Part shown: positions 1 through 7,402 of the stretch, in pieces
Layout: each line of letters opens with the position of its first letter
Position numbering within the stretch: position 1 is the stretch's first letter
From: Bifidobacterium jacchi
GTDB taxonomy: Bacteria > Actinomycetota > Actinomycetes > Actinomycetales > Bifidobacteriaceae
Direction of reading: 5' to 3'
Length of the DNA: 64,000 nt
NCBI RefSeq assembly: GCF_009078285.1
Contig: NZ_RQSP01000008.1
Coordinates: 1 to 64,000, forward strand
Notes under the pieces: generated by a model
What the model saw: only the letters and a program-made list of their open reading frames with translations
The model's database searches: none
What the model was told of the DNA's origin: nothing
Position numbers and translations under genes: made by a program

Positions 1-59
1 CTGGCACGGCGATGGTACTGCATTCGAGAGAATGTGGGAGAGTAGCACACCGCCGCAAC
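1..59 (+). rRNA. rrf: 5S ribosomal RNA, 3' part
   Basis: The first bases match the 3' half of a bacterial 5S rRNA: a GATGGTACTGC segment, GTGGGAGAGTAG, then CACCGCCGCAAC, which would pair with the usual 5' end outside the window. The start is cut off by the window edge. A strong terminator follows, so this is the end of an rRNA operon. The 3' end is placed by expected pairing and may be off by a few bases. Confidence 0.9.
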
Positions 60-70
60 AACACTTACAA

Positions 71-99
71 AAGCCCCCAGCACACGCCGGGGGCTTTTT
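71..99 (+). terminator. Intrinsic terminator of the rRNA operon
   Basis: AAGCCCCC at 71-78 pairs with GGGGGCTT at 89-96 across a 10-base loop, followed by a run of T. It sits about 12 bases after the 5S rRNA end. Confidence 0.92.
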
Positions 100-247
100 C
101 ATATCCGCATATTTCGTTGATTCATCGACCGTAGGCTTATCTCGGAACTTCTCTCATATCTGATATTTCAAATCCACATCTTCCGCTGCCTTTGGCATAC
201 TGCACGTCGATATTGATGTCAGTGTGAACTGACGCAATGGTATGGCA

Positions 248-940
248 TCATTGTTTCCAGTCTGATCGCTCCACCAGTCGTGCCAGACCGACCCGGTCCA
301 TGGACAGTCTTCTGGCTGCCGACATCAGGTGTGACTTCACGGTTCTTTCAGATATGAACATATGCTGTGCGATTTCCTGATTCGTCATACCTTCGGCACT
401 TAATAACACTGCGGTTCGTTCACGTTCCGGCAATGACTCCAGAAGGGTACGTGCCTGTTCACGACGCTCTGTCAGACGGTTACCTCGTATCGCCGCAACG
501 AGGTGCTGTTGGCTTTCCGTGTTGAATTGCACCTTACCTTCATACGCCTGACGTATGTTCATGACGATCTTACGAGGATCTTCGGTTTTCGATATGAATC
601 CTTCCGCTCCAGCTTCAACAGCTCTTTCGATCGTGTTCGATGGATTCAATGACGTCAGCATCAGGACATGGGGAGGATTCGGTAATGCTCGTATGATCCG
701 TGTCGCGTCGATGCCGTCCATGATCGGCATGGCGATATCCATCAGCACGATATCCGGCGTTGTTGCTTTGATGCGTTCTATTGCTTCTGAACCATTGTTC
801 GCAGTGCCAACCACCCTAATGTGATTGTAGGATGCCTCTCCAATGATCATGCTCAGCATCTGACACACCATCGGGTCATCGTCGACGATGCAGACGTCGA
901 TGTCTGCATCGGCTGCACTCGATTCATCTGTAGTATTCAC
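248..940 (-). CDS. LuxR/NarL-family response regulator
   Basis: A 230-residue two-component response regulator. The receiver domain (about residues 14-130) has the acidic patch IVDDD, the phosphoacceptor Asp68 in VLMDIAMP, Thr96 and Lys118. The C-terminal LuxR-type helix-turn-helix (about 168-230) contains LPERERTAVLLSAEGMTNQEI and SERTVKSHL. The start is GTG, five bases after the stop of the upstream histidine kinase, and no clear ribosome binding site is visible, so translational coupling is likely. It forms an operon with that kinase and probably controls the divergent DUF5067 gene or its own promoter. The signal sensed is unknown. Confidence 0.92.
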   Translation of the reverse strand: MNTTDESSAADADIDVCIVDDDPMVCQMLSMIIGEASYNHIRVVGTANNGSEAIERIKATTPDIVLMDIAMPIMDGIDATRIIRALPNPPHVLMLTSLNPSNTIERAVEAGAEGFISKTEDPRKIVMNIRQAYEGKVQFNTESQQHLVAAIRGNRLTERREQARTLLESLPERERTAVLLSAEGMTNQEIAQHMFISERTVKSHLMSAARRLSMDRVGLARLVERSDWKQ

Positions 941-945
941 AGTAT

Positions 946-2385
946 CTATCGTACCGGAATATCGACTACAAGATGAAAGAGACGTTGCTCGTCGGTGCCG
1001 TATTCGCAGCTTCCTCCAAAGGATTCCACTCGCTCGCGCATGGATGTTAGGCCGTTGCCTCCTGCAGACGTGCGTGCATGCGGGTCTGTCGCCATCTCTT
1101 CGATGCCGTTTTCATGCGCATGCCCAACCGTTGTGGGATTGGTGATATGAATATGTATGCCGTCCTGAGGGCTTGCTTTGAGATCCAGAGAACAGGCGTG
1201 CTCGTTGGCATGCCTTCTCGCATTGGTGAGTCCTTCGCGAATGACCCGATACGCCAGTGCTCCGGCGGCCGGGGATATCTGATCCAGATCTCGAACGTCA
1301 ATCCAGGTGTTCAATGATGCGCCGGCGTTTCTTGCATCAGCCAGCAGCTGATCGATCGAATCACGCGTCAGGGAGTTGTCTCCGGTATCGGTAAGGTGGA
1401 AAACGGCCTTACCGGGATGCTTGAGCATATCGATAATGGCATGCGCTTCCCGCATCGCCTTGGCCGCCTGCTGTCTGATGTCCTGATTTCTGGTTTCAAT
1501 GCTCTCGATGAGAGTATTCGCCGATTGCGCATCTGGATTATCGTCACCATCCTTCTGATCGTTCTGCGACATCAGTCGGCGCAATCGTAGGGTTTCGATC
1601 TGCTGCGTGCCGGCATGCAACGCGATCAGCGACAGCGTATGTGCGAGCGTGTCATGCGCTTCGGCGGCGATTGCGTCAGCCAGTCGTTGCCCGTCCAGAT
1701 CGTTTTGCAGGATTTGAGATCGCTGGGCGGCGGCGCGTGCTTTGGCATCGGAGAGCTGGACCTGTGCCTTGGACCGCAGATGAAGGCCGATCAGCATGGA
1801 TACCACGAAAACGGCGAGGCCTGCGGATGCCGACAATGCGATGATGACGGTCCTCGCCCTATCGGAATAGGCGATGGGTATATCGCCATGCGTGTCGGGG
1901 GAGAAGACGCTGTGCCAGACGGATGCGCCATAAGGCTGAAGAGCATCGCGCACCTGAGACCAGCAGCATACAGCGAGAGCAAATATGATGCACGTCGTCA
2001 GCCAGCGTGAGGGCATGCGACGGGCCACGAGTGAGGAGAGTGCAATCAACAGAAACAGCGGTTCATAAGGACATAGCAGCGTGGAAATCAGCGCGATGCC
2101 GAAAACGGCCTCGGGATAGTTCTGCCGATATGCCAGAGCCCAGGGCAGTATGAGTGCCAATAGTGCCGAGATCAAGAACCATGTGTGCAGGGATTCGCTG
2201 ATACCGGGACGATCCACGGCAAATGACACCTGCAGAAGGCAGAAAAAGATGGTGCACGGAATCATGATGATCGTGTACCCCGTTCGAGCCGGCACGACGA
2301 GGACATCGGAGCGATCACGTATGGTTCTCTCCGATTCGCCATGTTGTTCGCCCGGCGGATGGGCCTTGGAAATGTCACTGGCCAT
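946..2385 (-). CDS. NarL-type sensor histidine kinase
   Basis: A 479-residue membrane kinase when started at the ATG at 2385. That start follows GTGGGAC and gives a normal N terminus; an upstream in-frame ATG at 2526 would run through the intergenic repeats. Several hydrophobic segments (about residues 40-205) are followed by a HisKA_3 domain with the phosphoacceptor His in AAEAHDTLAHTL (about residue 244) and a HATPase domain with IREGLTNARRHA and the G-box GGNGLTSMRERV. It should phosphorylate the response regulator encoded directly downstream. There is no large extracytoplasmic domain, so it may sense a membrane state; that is inference. Confidence 0.9.
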   Translation of the reverse strand: MASDISKAHPPGEQHGESERTIRDRSDVLVVPARTGYTIIMIPCTIFFCLLQVSFAVDRPGISESLHTWFLISALLALILPWALAYRQNYPEAVFGIALISTLLCPYEPLFLLIALSSLVARRMPSRWLTTCIIFALAVCCWSQVRDALQPYGASVWHSVFSPDTHGDIPIAYSDRARTVIIALSASAGLAVFVVSMLIGLHLRSKAQVQLSDAKARAAAQRSQILQNDLDGQRLADAIAAEAHDTLAHTLSLIALHAGTQQIETLRLRRLMSQNDQKDGDDNPDAQSANTLIESIETRNQDIRQQAAKAMREAHAIIDMLKHPGKAVFHLTDTGDNSLTRDSIDQLLADARNAGASLNTWIDVRDLDQISPAAGALAYRVIREGLTNARRHANEHACSLDLKASPQDGIHIHITNPTTVGHAHENGIEEMATDPHARTSAGGNGLTSMRERVESFGGSCEYGTDEQRLFHLVVDIPVR

Positions 2386-2421
2386 AGTCCCACTGTAGTC
2401 GATTCCAGTCGGGCTCGGTAT

Positions 2422-2480
2422 TGTCCGGACGAACAGATCGGATATGTCCGAACGGGCATATGGGAATGTCCTTCCGAACA
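2422..2480. promoter_or_regulatory. Three evenly spaced TGTCC-N4-GNACA-like boxes between divergent genes
   Basis: TGTCCGGACGAACA at 2422-2435, TGTCCGAACGGGCA at 2445-2458 and TGTCCTTCCGAACA at 2467-2480 are spaced 23 and 22 bases apart, about two helical turns. The outer copies are framed by CGGTATTGT and ACAATACCG in inverted orientation. The array lies between the kinase/regulator operon and the DUF5067 gene, a natural place for binding by the LuxR-type regulator. Binding is inferred. Confidence 0.55.
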
Positions 2481-2545
2481 ATACCGCAGCGACGTGATTC
2501 ACGATAGCCTGCTTGATGACGGACAATCAGAGGAAAGAAGGAATC

Positions 2546-3400
2546 ATGTCAGTCAACGATTCTGATGAGCGCAACGCCTCAGGCCAGATCGCGCACAGTG
2601 GCGCGGACCAATCGGGGACCGCTGCTCAGCCGGCCGAAGCGAAGGGACATATGAGCGTGTGCGGCATCGTCGGTCTGGTGTTTGGCGTGGTGGGACTGGC
2701 ATTGAGCTTCATTCCCATCATCAACAACATCGCGGCCGTGTTCGGCTTGATCGGTGCCGTTCTGGGCATCATAGGGCTGGTCGGGGTCATGCGCGGAAAA
2801 CGAACAGGCAAGGCCGTCGCCATCATCGCGATCGCGATCTCGGTGGCATCCATCGTCATCACGCTTGCGATGCAAGCCGCCGCAAGCAAGGCCATTGACG
2901 ATGCGTTCTCCGAGAAGGCACCCCAGTCGACTCAGCAGAAGGAACCCGGCGGGGACGATTCCAAGACGAAGGGGGAGAACTCCGACAATGATGCAGATGA
3001 GCCAGCTGCTGCGAAAGGGGATCAGGACAAGGAGGGTGACCTGAGGGACATGCATGTCACCATTGTCTCGGCGGTCAAGAGCGGCAATGACTACAATGGC
3101 AAGCCTACGGTCCTGGTCACCTATGAGTGGGTGAACCAGACGGAGAAGAATGGCTCCTTCATAGCACTTGCCGATGCCAAGGTGTTTCAGAACGGACGCT
3201 CCCTGGAACTGGCGATGTACATCGACAATCCGCAAGGCTATGACGCCAGCTCGTCCATGACCGCATTGCAGCCGAAAGCCAAGGGCACGGTCACGGAAGG
3301 GTATGTGCTGCAGGACGATTCACCGATCACCGTGGAGGTCACCGACCTGTTCTCCCTTGATGACTCCGCCAAGGTGAAGCACACATTCGATCTGCAATAG
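2546..3400 (+). CDS. DUF4190/DUF5067-type membrane-anchored protein
   Basis: A 284-residue protein. The start at 2546 is preceded by AGGAAAGAAGGAATC, a good ribosome binding site, and is preferred over the ATG at 2513. A short polar N terminus precedes two or three hydrophobic helices rich in Gly, Ile and Val (about residues 30-115, DUF4190-like). A low-complexity acidic linker follows, then a C-terminal domain (about 165-284) with the DUF5067 pattern: a VTYEWVNQT strand, and PKAKGTVTEGYVL before the end. DUF5067 domains are exported beta-sandwiches of unknown function found mainly in Gram-positive bacteria. It is divergent from the first two-component system and shares its promoter region, so it is a candidate target. 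Confidence 0.75.
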   Translation: MSVNDSDERNASGQIAHSGADQSGTAAQPAEAKGHMSVCGIVGLVFGVVGLALSFIPIINNIAAVFGLIGAVLGIIGLVGVMRGKRTGKAVAIIAIAISVASIVITLAMQAAASKAIDDAFSEKAPQSTQQKEPGGDDSKTKGENSDNDADEPAAAKGDQDKEGDLRDMHVTIVSAVKSGNDYNGKPTVLVTYEWVNQTEKNGSFIALADAKVFQNGRSLELAMYIDNPQGYDASSSMTALQPKAKGTVTEGYVLQDDSPITVEVTDLFSLDDSAKVKHTFDLQ

Positions 3401-3632
3401 TCAGTCATGGATATGTGCTGGAGACGGCAGGAGGCGTTATTCGCGCCGGTCGAAGGAGAGAAGAGCTAGGGTAGCCGGGTGAGACCGGTGAGCTGGATGA
3501 GCCGGATACGTGGATGTGATGGAGTTGCGTGGACGGGATGGTGATGCATGGTCATCCCGCCCACGGAATGGATGCGACGGACGCACGATCGTCAGATCGA
3601 TGGACGGTGCAGTGACGTGGCGCATTCCCAGG

Positions 3633-3657
3633 GCTGAATGTTCATGCAACATTCAGC
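3633..3657. promoter_or_regulatory. Perfect inverted repeat over the predicted promoter of the Bax-inhibitor gene
   Basis: GCTGAATGTT at 3633-3642 and AACATTCAGC at 3648-3657 form perfect 10-base arms with a 5-base centre. A -10-like TATGAT lies at 3667-3672, so the palindrome would cover the -35 position. The rest of the roughly 300-base gap (3401-3699) holds another hairpin (about 3531-3562, CGGGATG/CATCCCG) that may end the upstream transcript. I see no gene in the gap. Confidence 0.5.
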
Positions 3658-3699
3658 AATGCCCCGTATGATGGGCTTTGCTACAGAAGGAGCAATCAC

Positions 3700-4629
3700 A
3701 TGACATACGGAAACCAGCCGCAGGGTGGCTATCCGGGTAATCAGCAGCCCGCAGATCCCCGTCAGCAGTACGCCTATGGAAATCAGGGCGCATCGTATGG
3801 TTCGTCGCCATATGGGGCTACACCACAGGGGCAGTATGCGCAGCCCCAGTACGCTCAACCCCAGTATCAGAACGCCTATGGCCAGTCCCAGTTCGCTTAT
3901 GCGCCGAACGGTACGGCGGCGATGAACGCGCAGACGGCATACTCATATGAACAGATTCGTCAGGCGGAACGCACCTCCATCGCACGCGCCTATGGCGAGA
4001 TGACCGTAGGACTGATCATCACCGCCGTCGTCGCGTTGATCGCGCAGACCAGTGGCATGTACATACGCTTCATCGAATCCACCGGCTTCATCGGCGTGAT
4101 GCTGCTTGCGATCGTCCAGATCGGTCTGGCGGTGTATCTGAGCGCGCGCATCATGTCGATCAAGGCCGGCACCGCGCGCGCCATGTTCTATATCTACGCG
4201 GCGCTCATGGGCTTCACGCTCAGCTACATCTTCGCCTACTACGAGCTGGGAACCATCGGGATCGCGCTCGGGCTGTGCGCGGCGTTCTTCCTGATCCTCA
4301 CCATGCTGGCCCTCACCACCAAGTTCGACATGCTCAAGTTCGGTCCGGTGTTCATGGTCGGGCTGATCGTTCTGATCATCTCGCAGATCGTGATCTCGTT
4401 CCTGCCCGGAAGCACGGGCATGATGCGGGTGATCTGCGCGGTCGGATTGGTGCTGTTCGCCGGCATGACCATGTATGACGCGCAGATGACGAAACGGCTG
4501 TTCGCCACGTACGAGGCTCAGGGTCCGGAGATGATCAAGAAGATCTCCATTATCTGCGCTCTGAATCTCTACCTCGACTTCGTCAATATGTTCCTGTACC
4601 TGCTGCAGTTGTTCGGCGATCGGGACTGA
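3700..4629 (+). CDS. Bax inhibitor-1 / YccA-family membrane protein
   Basis: A 309-residue integral membrane protein. The first about 80 residues are disordered and rich in Gln, Tyr, Gly and Pro (repeats such as QYAQPQYAQPQY). Seven hydrophobic helices follow, with the family's typical segments AYGEMTVGLIITA and, near the C terminus, LYLDFVNMFLYLLQLFG. The family includes YetJ-type calcium leak channels; its role in bifidobacteria is not established. The start is supported by AGAAGGAG seven bases upstream. It is a single-gene unit with a palindrome at the promoter. Confidence 0.88.
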   Translation: MTYGNQPQGGYPGNQQPADPRQQYAYGNQGASYGSSPYGATPQGQYAQPQYAQPQYQNAYGQSQFAYAPNGTAAMNAQTAYSYEQIRQAERTSIARAYGEMTVGLIITAVVALIAQTSGMYIRFIESTGFIGVMLLAIVQIGLAVYLSARIMSIKAGTARAMFYIYAALMGFTLSYIFAYYELGTIGIALGLCAAFFLILTMLALTTKFDMLKFGPVFMVGLIVLIISQIVISFLPGSTGMMRVICAVGLVLFAGMTMYDAQMTKRLFATYEAQGPEMIKKISIICALNLYLDFVNMFLYLLQLFGDRD

Positions 4630-4665
4630 CAGACATTGAACGATTCACGGTGAGTGACATCGATT

Positions 4666-4706
4666 GAGCGGTGTGGAGACGGCTGTCTGGTCTCTTCACG
4701 CCGCTC
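4666..4706 (+). terminator. Hairpin after the Bax-inhibitor gene
   Basis: GAGCGGTGTGGAGAC at 4666-4680 pairs imperfectly with GTCTCTTCACGCCGCTC at 4690-4706. There is no strong T run, so it is a weak or factor-assisted terminator at best. Confidence 0.45.
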
Positions 4707-4798
4707 TTGCGTCTAAACCTGACTCGATGCATCTGTAGCGGCAGGCGTTCTGATCGCGAGCGACTCCGGATGCCGGTCGGATGCTACGCTGGTACGCC

Positions 4799-5848
4799 AT
4801 GAGCAACAACGAATCGATCGGCATGGCATGCCTCACGCTTACCGCGATGATCTGGGGATTCGCATTTGTCTCCCAAGTGCAGGGCATGGCATCGATGACG
4901 CCCCTGTTCTTCAACGCCGTGCGATTCACGCTGGGGGCGTTCTCGCTTGTGCCACTGCTGCTCGTTGATCGCGTCCGGACACGGCGAGCAGCAGCGCGTG
5001 GCAGTCGTCGCATGAATGATGATCGGAGCTACGAACCGTCGAGCGGCCAGTCGTGCAGTCCAGTGACCGCACCGCTGGCCGCTCGATCGTCTCTGTCGCG
5101 CACGCGTCGCATACTTCCATCGAGGATCGCGGGTCAGTGGTCTACGGCCATCGGCGGCATCGCATGCGCACTGGCGTTGTTCTCGGCAAGCACATTGCAG
5201 CAGTACGGCATCATGAACGATGCATCCGCCGGACGAGCCGGCTTCATCACCGCCCTGTACATCGTGCTCGTGCCGATTCTGTCGTGGATGGTCCTGCGAC
5301 GCACCATCGGCATCACGACAATCGTCAGCGTCGCCATCGCCATCGTCGGATTCTATCTGCTCTGCGTCACCAATGGATTCGGATCGATCACGATAGGCGA
5401 CGTGCTGCTCCTGTGCTCATCGGTACTGTTCGCCGTTCATATTCTCGTTGTGGATGCATGCTCCAAGCGCATGAATCCATTGAGATTGTCATTCATGCAG
5501 TTCGCCGGCACAGCCGCATTCAGTTGGATCGCCACATTGCTGGAAGGGTCCGTGAATTGGTCCGGCATGCTGCTCGCATGGCCGGCAGTCGTCTATGCCG
5601 GCATCGGCTCGGTCGGCATCGCCTACACGCTGCAGATCATCGGACAGCAGTGGGTTCCGCCCACTCGCGCCTCGCTGATTCTCTCGCTCGAATCACTGTT
5701 CTCCGCGATCGGCGGCGCGGTGCTGCTGTCGGAGCGCATGACCGGCAGGGCGTATCTGGGATGCGCGCTCATCTTCATCGGCACGCTGCTTGCGCAGATG
5801 CCCGTCAGCCGGCCTTCGGCGTCTCTTCGGCGCGTGGTGCGCCGTTGA
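4799..5848 (+). CDS. EamA/DMT-family transporter
   Basis: A 349-residue member of the drug/metabolite transporter superfamily with about ten hydrophobic helices in two EamA repeats. The first begins GMACLTLTAMIWGFAFV; the second holds GDVLLLCSSVLFAVHILVV and ends GRAYLGCALIFIGTLLAQ. A polar insert of about 50 residues (roughly 62-110) separates helices 2 and 3, longer than usual. There is no ribosome binding site before the ATG, but TACGCT lies 7-12 bases upstream and could be a -10 element of a leaderless message. Its last 44 bases overlap the 3' end of the convergent alarmone synthetase. Substrate unknown. Confidence 0.85.
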   Translation: MSNNESIGMACLTLTAMIWGFAFVSQVQGMASMTPLFFNAVRFTLGAFSLVPLLLVDRVRTRRAAARGSRRMNDDRSYEPSSGQSCSPVTAPLAARSSLSRTRRILPSRIAGQWSTAIGGIACALALFSASTLQQYGIMNDASAGRAGFITALYIVLVPILSWMVLRRTIGITTIVSVAIAIVGFYLLCVTNGFGSITIGDVLLLCSSVLFAVHILVVDACSKRMNPLRLSFMQFAGTAAFSWIATLLEGSVNWSGMLLAWPAVVYAGIGSVGIAYTLQIIGQQWVPPTRASLILSLESLFSAIGGAVLLSERMTGRAYLGCALIFIGTLLAQMPVSRPSASLRRVVRR

Positions 5849-6566
5849 TGTCGCGGTGGATGTTCTGCATTTGGACTTCGATGTTCTGGAGTGATCTGGC
5901 GCAGTCGAGGAGGGTCTGGGAGTGTTCGGCGAGGCGGGTGTCGGGCAGGTCGGTCTTGTATCGCAGGGCGTGTTCGAGGCTTGCCCAGTAGTCCATGGCG
6001 ATGGTGCGGAACTGGACCTCGACTGGCGTGTGGTGGGCGCCTGAGGAGAGGAACACCGGCACGGCGTAGATCACGTGGAGCGAGCGGTATCCGTTCTGTT
6101 TGGGGTTCTTGATGTAGTCCTTGACGCGCAGGACCTGGATGTCGGATTGGGCCGACAGGTAGTTCGACACGGCGTACACGTCGTCGCGGTAGTTGCAGAT
6201 GACGCGGATGCCGGCGACGTCGAAGAGGTTGTCGCGGATCGAGGCGATGGTGAGGGGGAGTCCTTTGCGTTCGAGCTTGCCGAGGATGGAGTTGACGGAT
6301 TTGAGGCGTCGTTCCATGTGGTGGATGGGGTCGTGGCTGAACCTGACCTGGAATTCGTCGTCGAGGATCTCGAGTTTGGTGCTGATCTCGTACATCGCGC
6401 CCTCGTAGACCTGCATGAGGTCGATGAACTCGCCGATCTGCTCGGTGGGGAAGCGGCCGTCGCCCAGGTCGATGCTTTTGAGGCGGGTTTTGATCTCGTT
6501 GCTGCTCAGGCGGCTGTGTCGTTCAAGGATCACGTTCGCTCCCCGTGTTCGTGTTCTGCGGGCCAT
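5805..6566 (-). CDS. Small alarmone synthetase (GTP pyrophosphokinase family)
   Basis: A 253-residue single-domain RelA/SpoT nucleotidyltransferase of the YjbM/YwaC type, expected to make (p)ppGpp from ATP and GDP or GTP. The synthetase domain (about residues 60-215) includes FDVAGIRVICNYRDDVY, the KNPKQNGYRSLHVIY segment and PVEVQFRTIAMDYWASLEH, all typical of active synthetases. No HD hydrolase, TGS or ACT domain is present. A TAGAAT box lies about 20 bases before the ATG and the ribosome binding site is weak. The 3' end overlaps the convergent EamA gene by 44 bases. Confidence 0.9.
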   Translation of the reverse strand: MARRTRTRGANVILERHSRLSSNEIKTRLKSIDLGDGRFPTEQIGEFIDLMQVYEGAMYEISTKLEILDDEFQVRFSHDPIHHMERRLKSVNSILGKLERKGLPLTIASIRDNLFDVAGIRVICNYRDDVYAVSNYLSAQSDIQVLRVKDYIKNPKQNGYRSLHVIYAVPVFLSSGAHHTPVEVQFRTIAMDYWASLEHALRYKTDLPDTRLAEHSQTLLDCARSLQNIEVQMQNIHRDINGAPRAEETPKAG

Positions 6567-6693
6567 GCGCCTGCGTGTGTGTGATCATTCTACCGCGTCC
6601 CACAAGCCAACCTCGCATTTCGAACTCACTTTCAAATGAAGCACCTCGTTCCGACGTCCCACGACGCCCCGCGAATCCATCATGAACTGAGCG

Positions 6694-6712
6694 TATACTT
6701 GTGGTGTACACC
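6694..6712 (+). promoter_or_regulatory. Promoter with perfect palindrome before the second two-component system
   Basis: TATACT at 6694-6699 is a good -10 hexamer. GGTGTACACC at 6703-6712 is a perfect 10-base palindrome at the likely transcription start. The gene begins 27 bases later. An operator for a dimeric regulator is plausible but unproven. Confidence 0.5.
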
Positions 6713-6739
6713 AAATACGATGGAGTAGGAGGGGAAGTG

Positions 6740-7402
6740 ATGAGAGATGTGGTGAATCTCGCCGTATTGGACAACGATGCGCTGGTCATTGCAGCGTTGC
6801 CCTCCATAGTGACGAAGGGGATTGATCGATGTCGCGTGTCATGGGCTACGACCGATTCCAAGGATGCCGTCAGTCGATGTCTCGATCCGGTGACTAGGCC
6901 GGATCTGCTCCTTGCCGACATTCAGCTATCCAAGAGCGAATCGGGGATCCGCGCATGCCGGGAAATTCGTTCGCAGATCGGCGTCATGCCGATCCTGCTC
7001 ATGACCGCGTTGAATGCGGACTCATTCGCGTATTTCGCCGCCGCCACGGGTGCTCAGGGAATCGTCGACAAGGCTCCCATTTCCACGTTGTGCGAGGCGA
7101 TTCGCACGGTTCTCGACGGTGAGATCTATACGCCGAGGGCCGGTGCTCCGTTCGAAGACGCGCATAACGCCTATCGGCGGCTGACGTTCTCCCACGGCGA
7201 GTGGCATGGACCGCTGACCAGATGCGAGGCTCGAGTCATGGATAGGCTGATTGAGGGGAAGACGCTCAAACAGATCGCCCTGGAGCTCGAAGTGGCACCG
7301 ACGACGGTGCGCACGCAGGCCATCCGTGCCAAGGCCAAACTGCATGCGGACAATCTCGGGCAGGCGGCAATCCTATGGCATCAGATGCGCGATCTGCTGT
7401 AA
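6740..7402 (+). CDS. LuxR-family response regulator
   Basis: A 220-residue response regulator. The receiver domain has LAVLDNDALV, the predicted phosphoacceptor Asp in DLLLADIQLS and a conserved Lys in GIVDKAP. The C-terminal LuxR helix-turn-helix contains LTRCEARVMDRLIEGKTLKQI and APTTVRTQ. The ATG at 6740 follows GGAGGGGAAGTG; an in-frame GTG at 6737 is also possible. It is followed by, and overlaps by 28 bases, a histidine kinase gene, here with regulator first, the reverse of the first two-component system. Confidence 0.9.
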   Translation: MRDVVNLAVLDNDALVIAALPSIVTKGIDRCRVSWATTDSKDAVSRCLDPVTRPDLLLADIQLSKSESGIRACREIRSQIGVMPILLMTALNADSFAYFAAATGAQGIVDKAPISTLCEAIRTVLDGEIYTPRAGAPFEDAHNAYRRLTFSHGEWHGPLTRCEARVMDRLIEGKTLKQIALELEVAPTTVRTQAIRAKAKLHADNLGQAAILWHQMRDLL

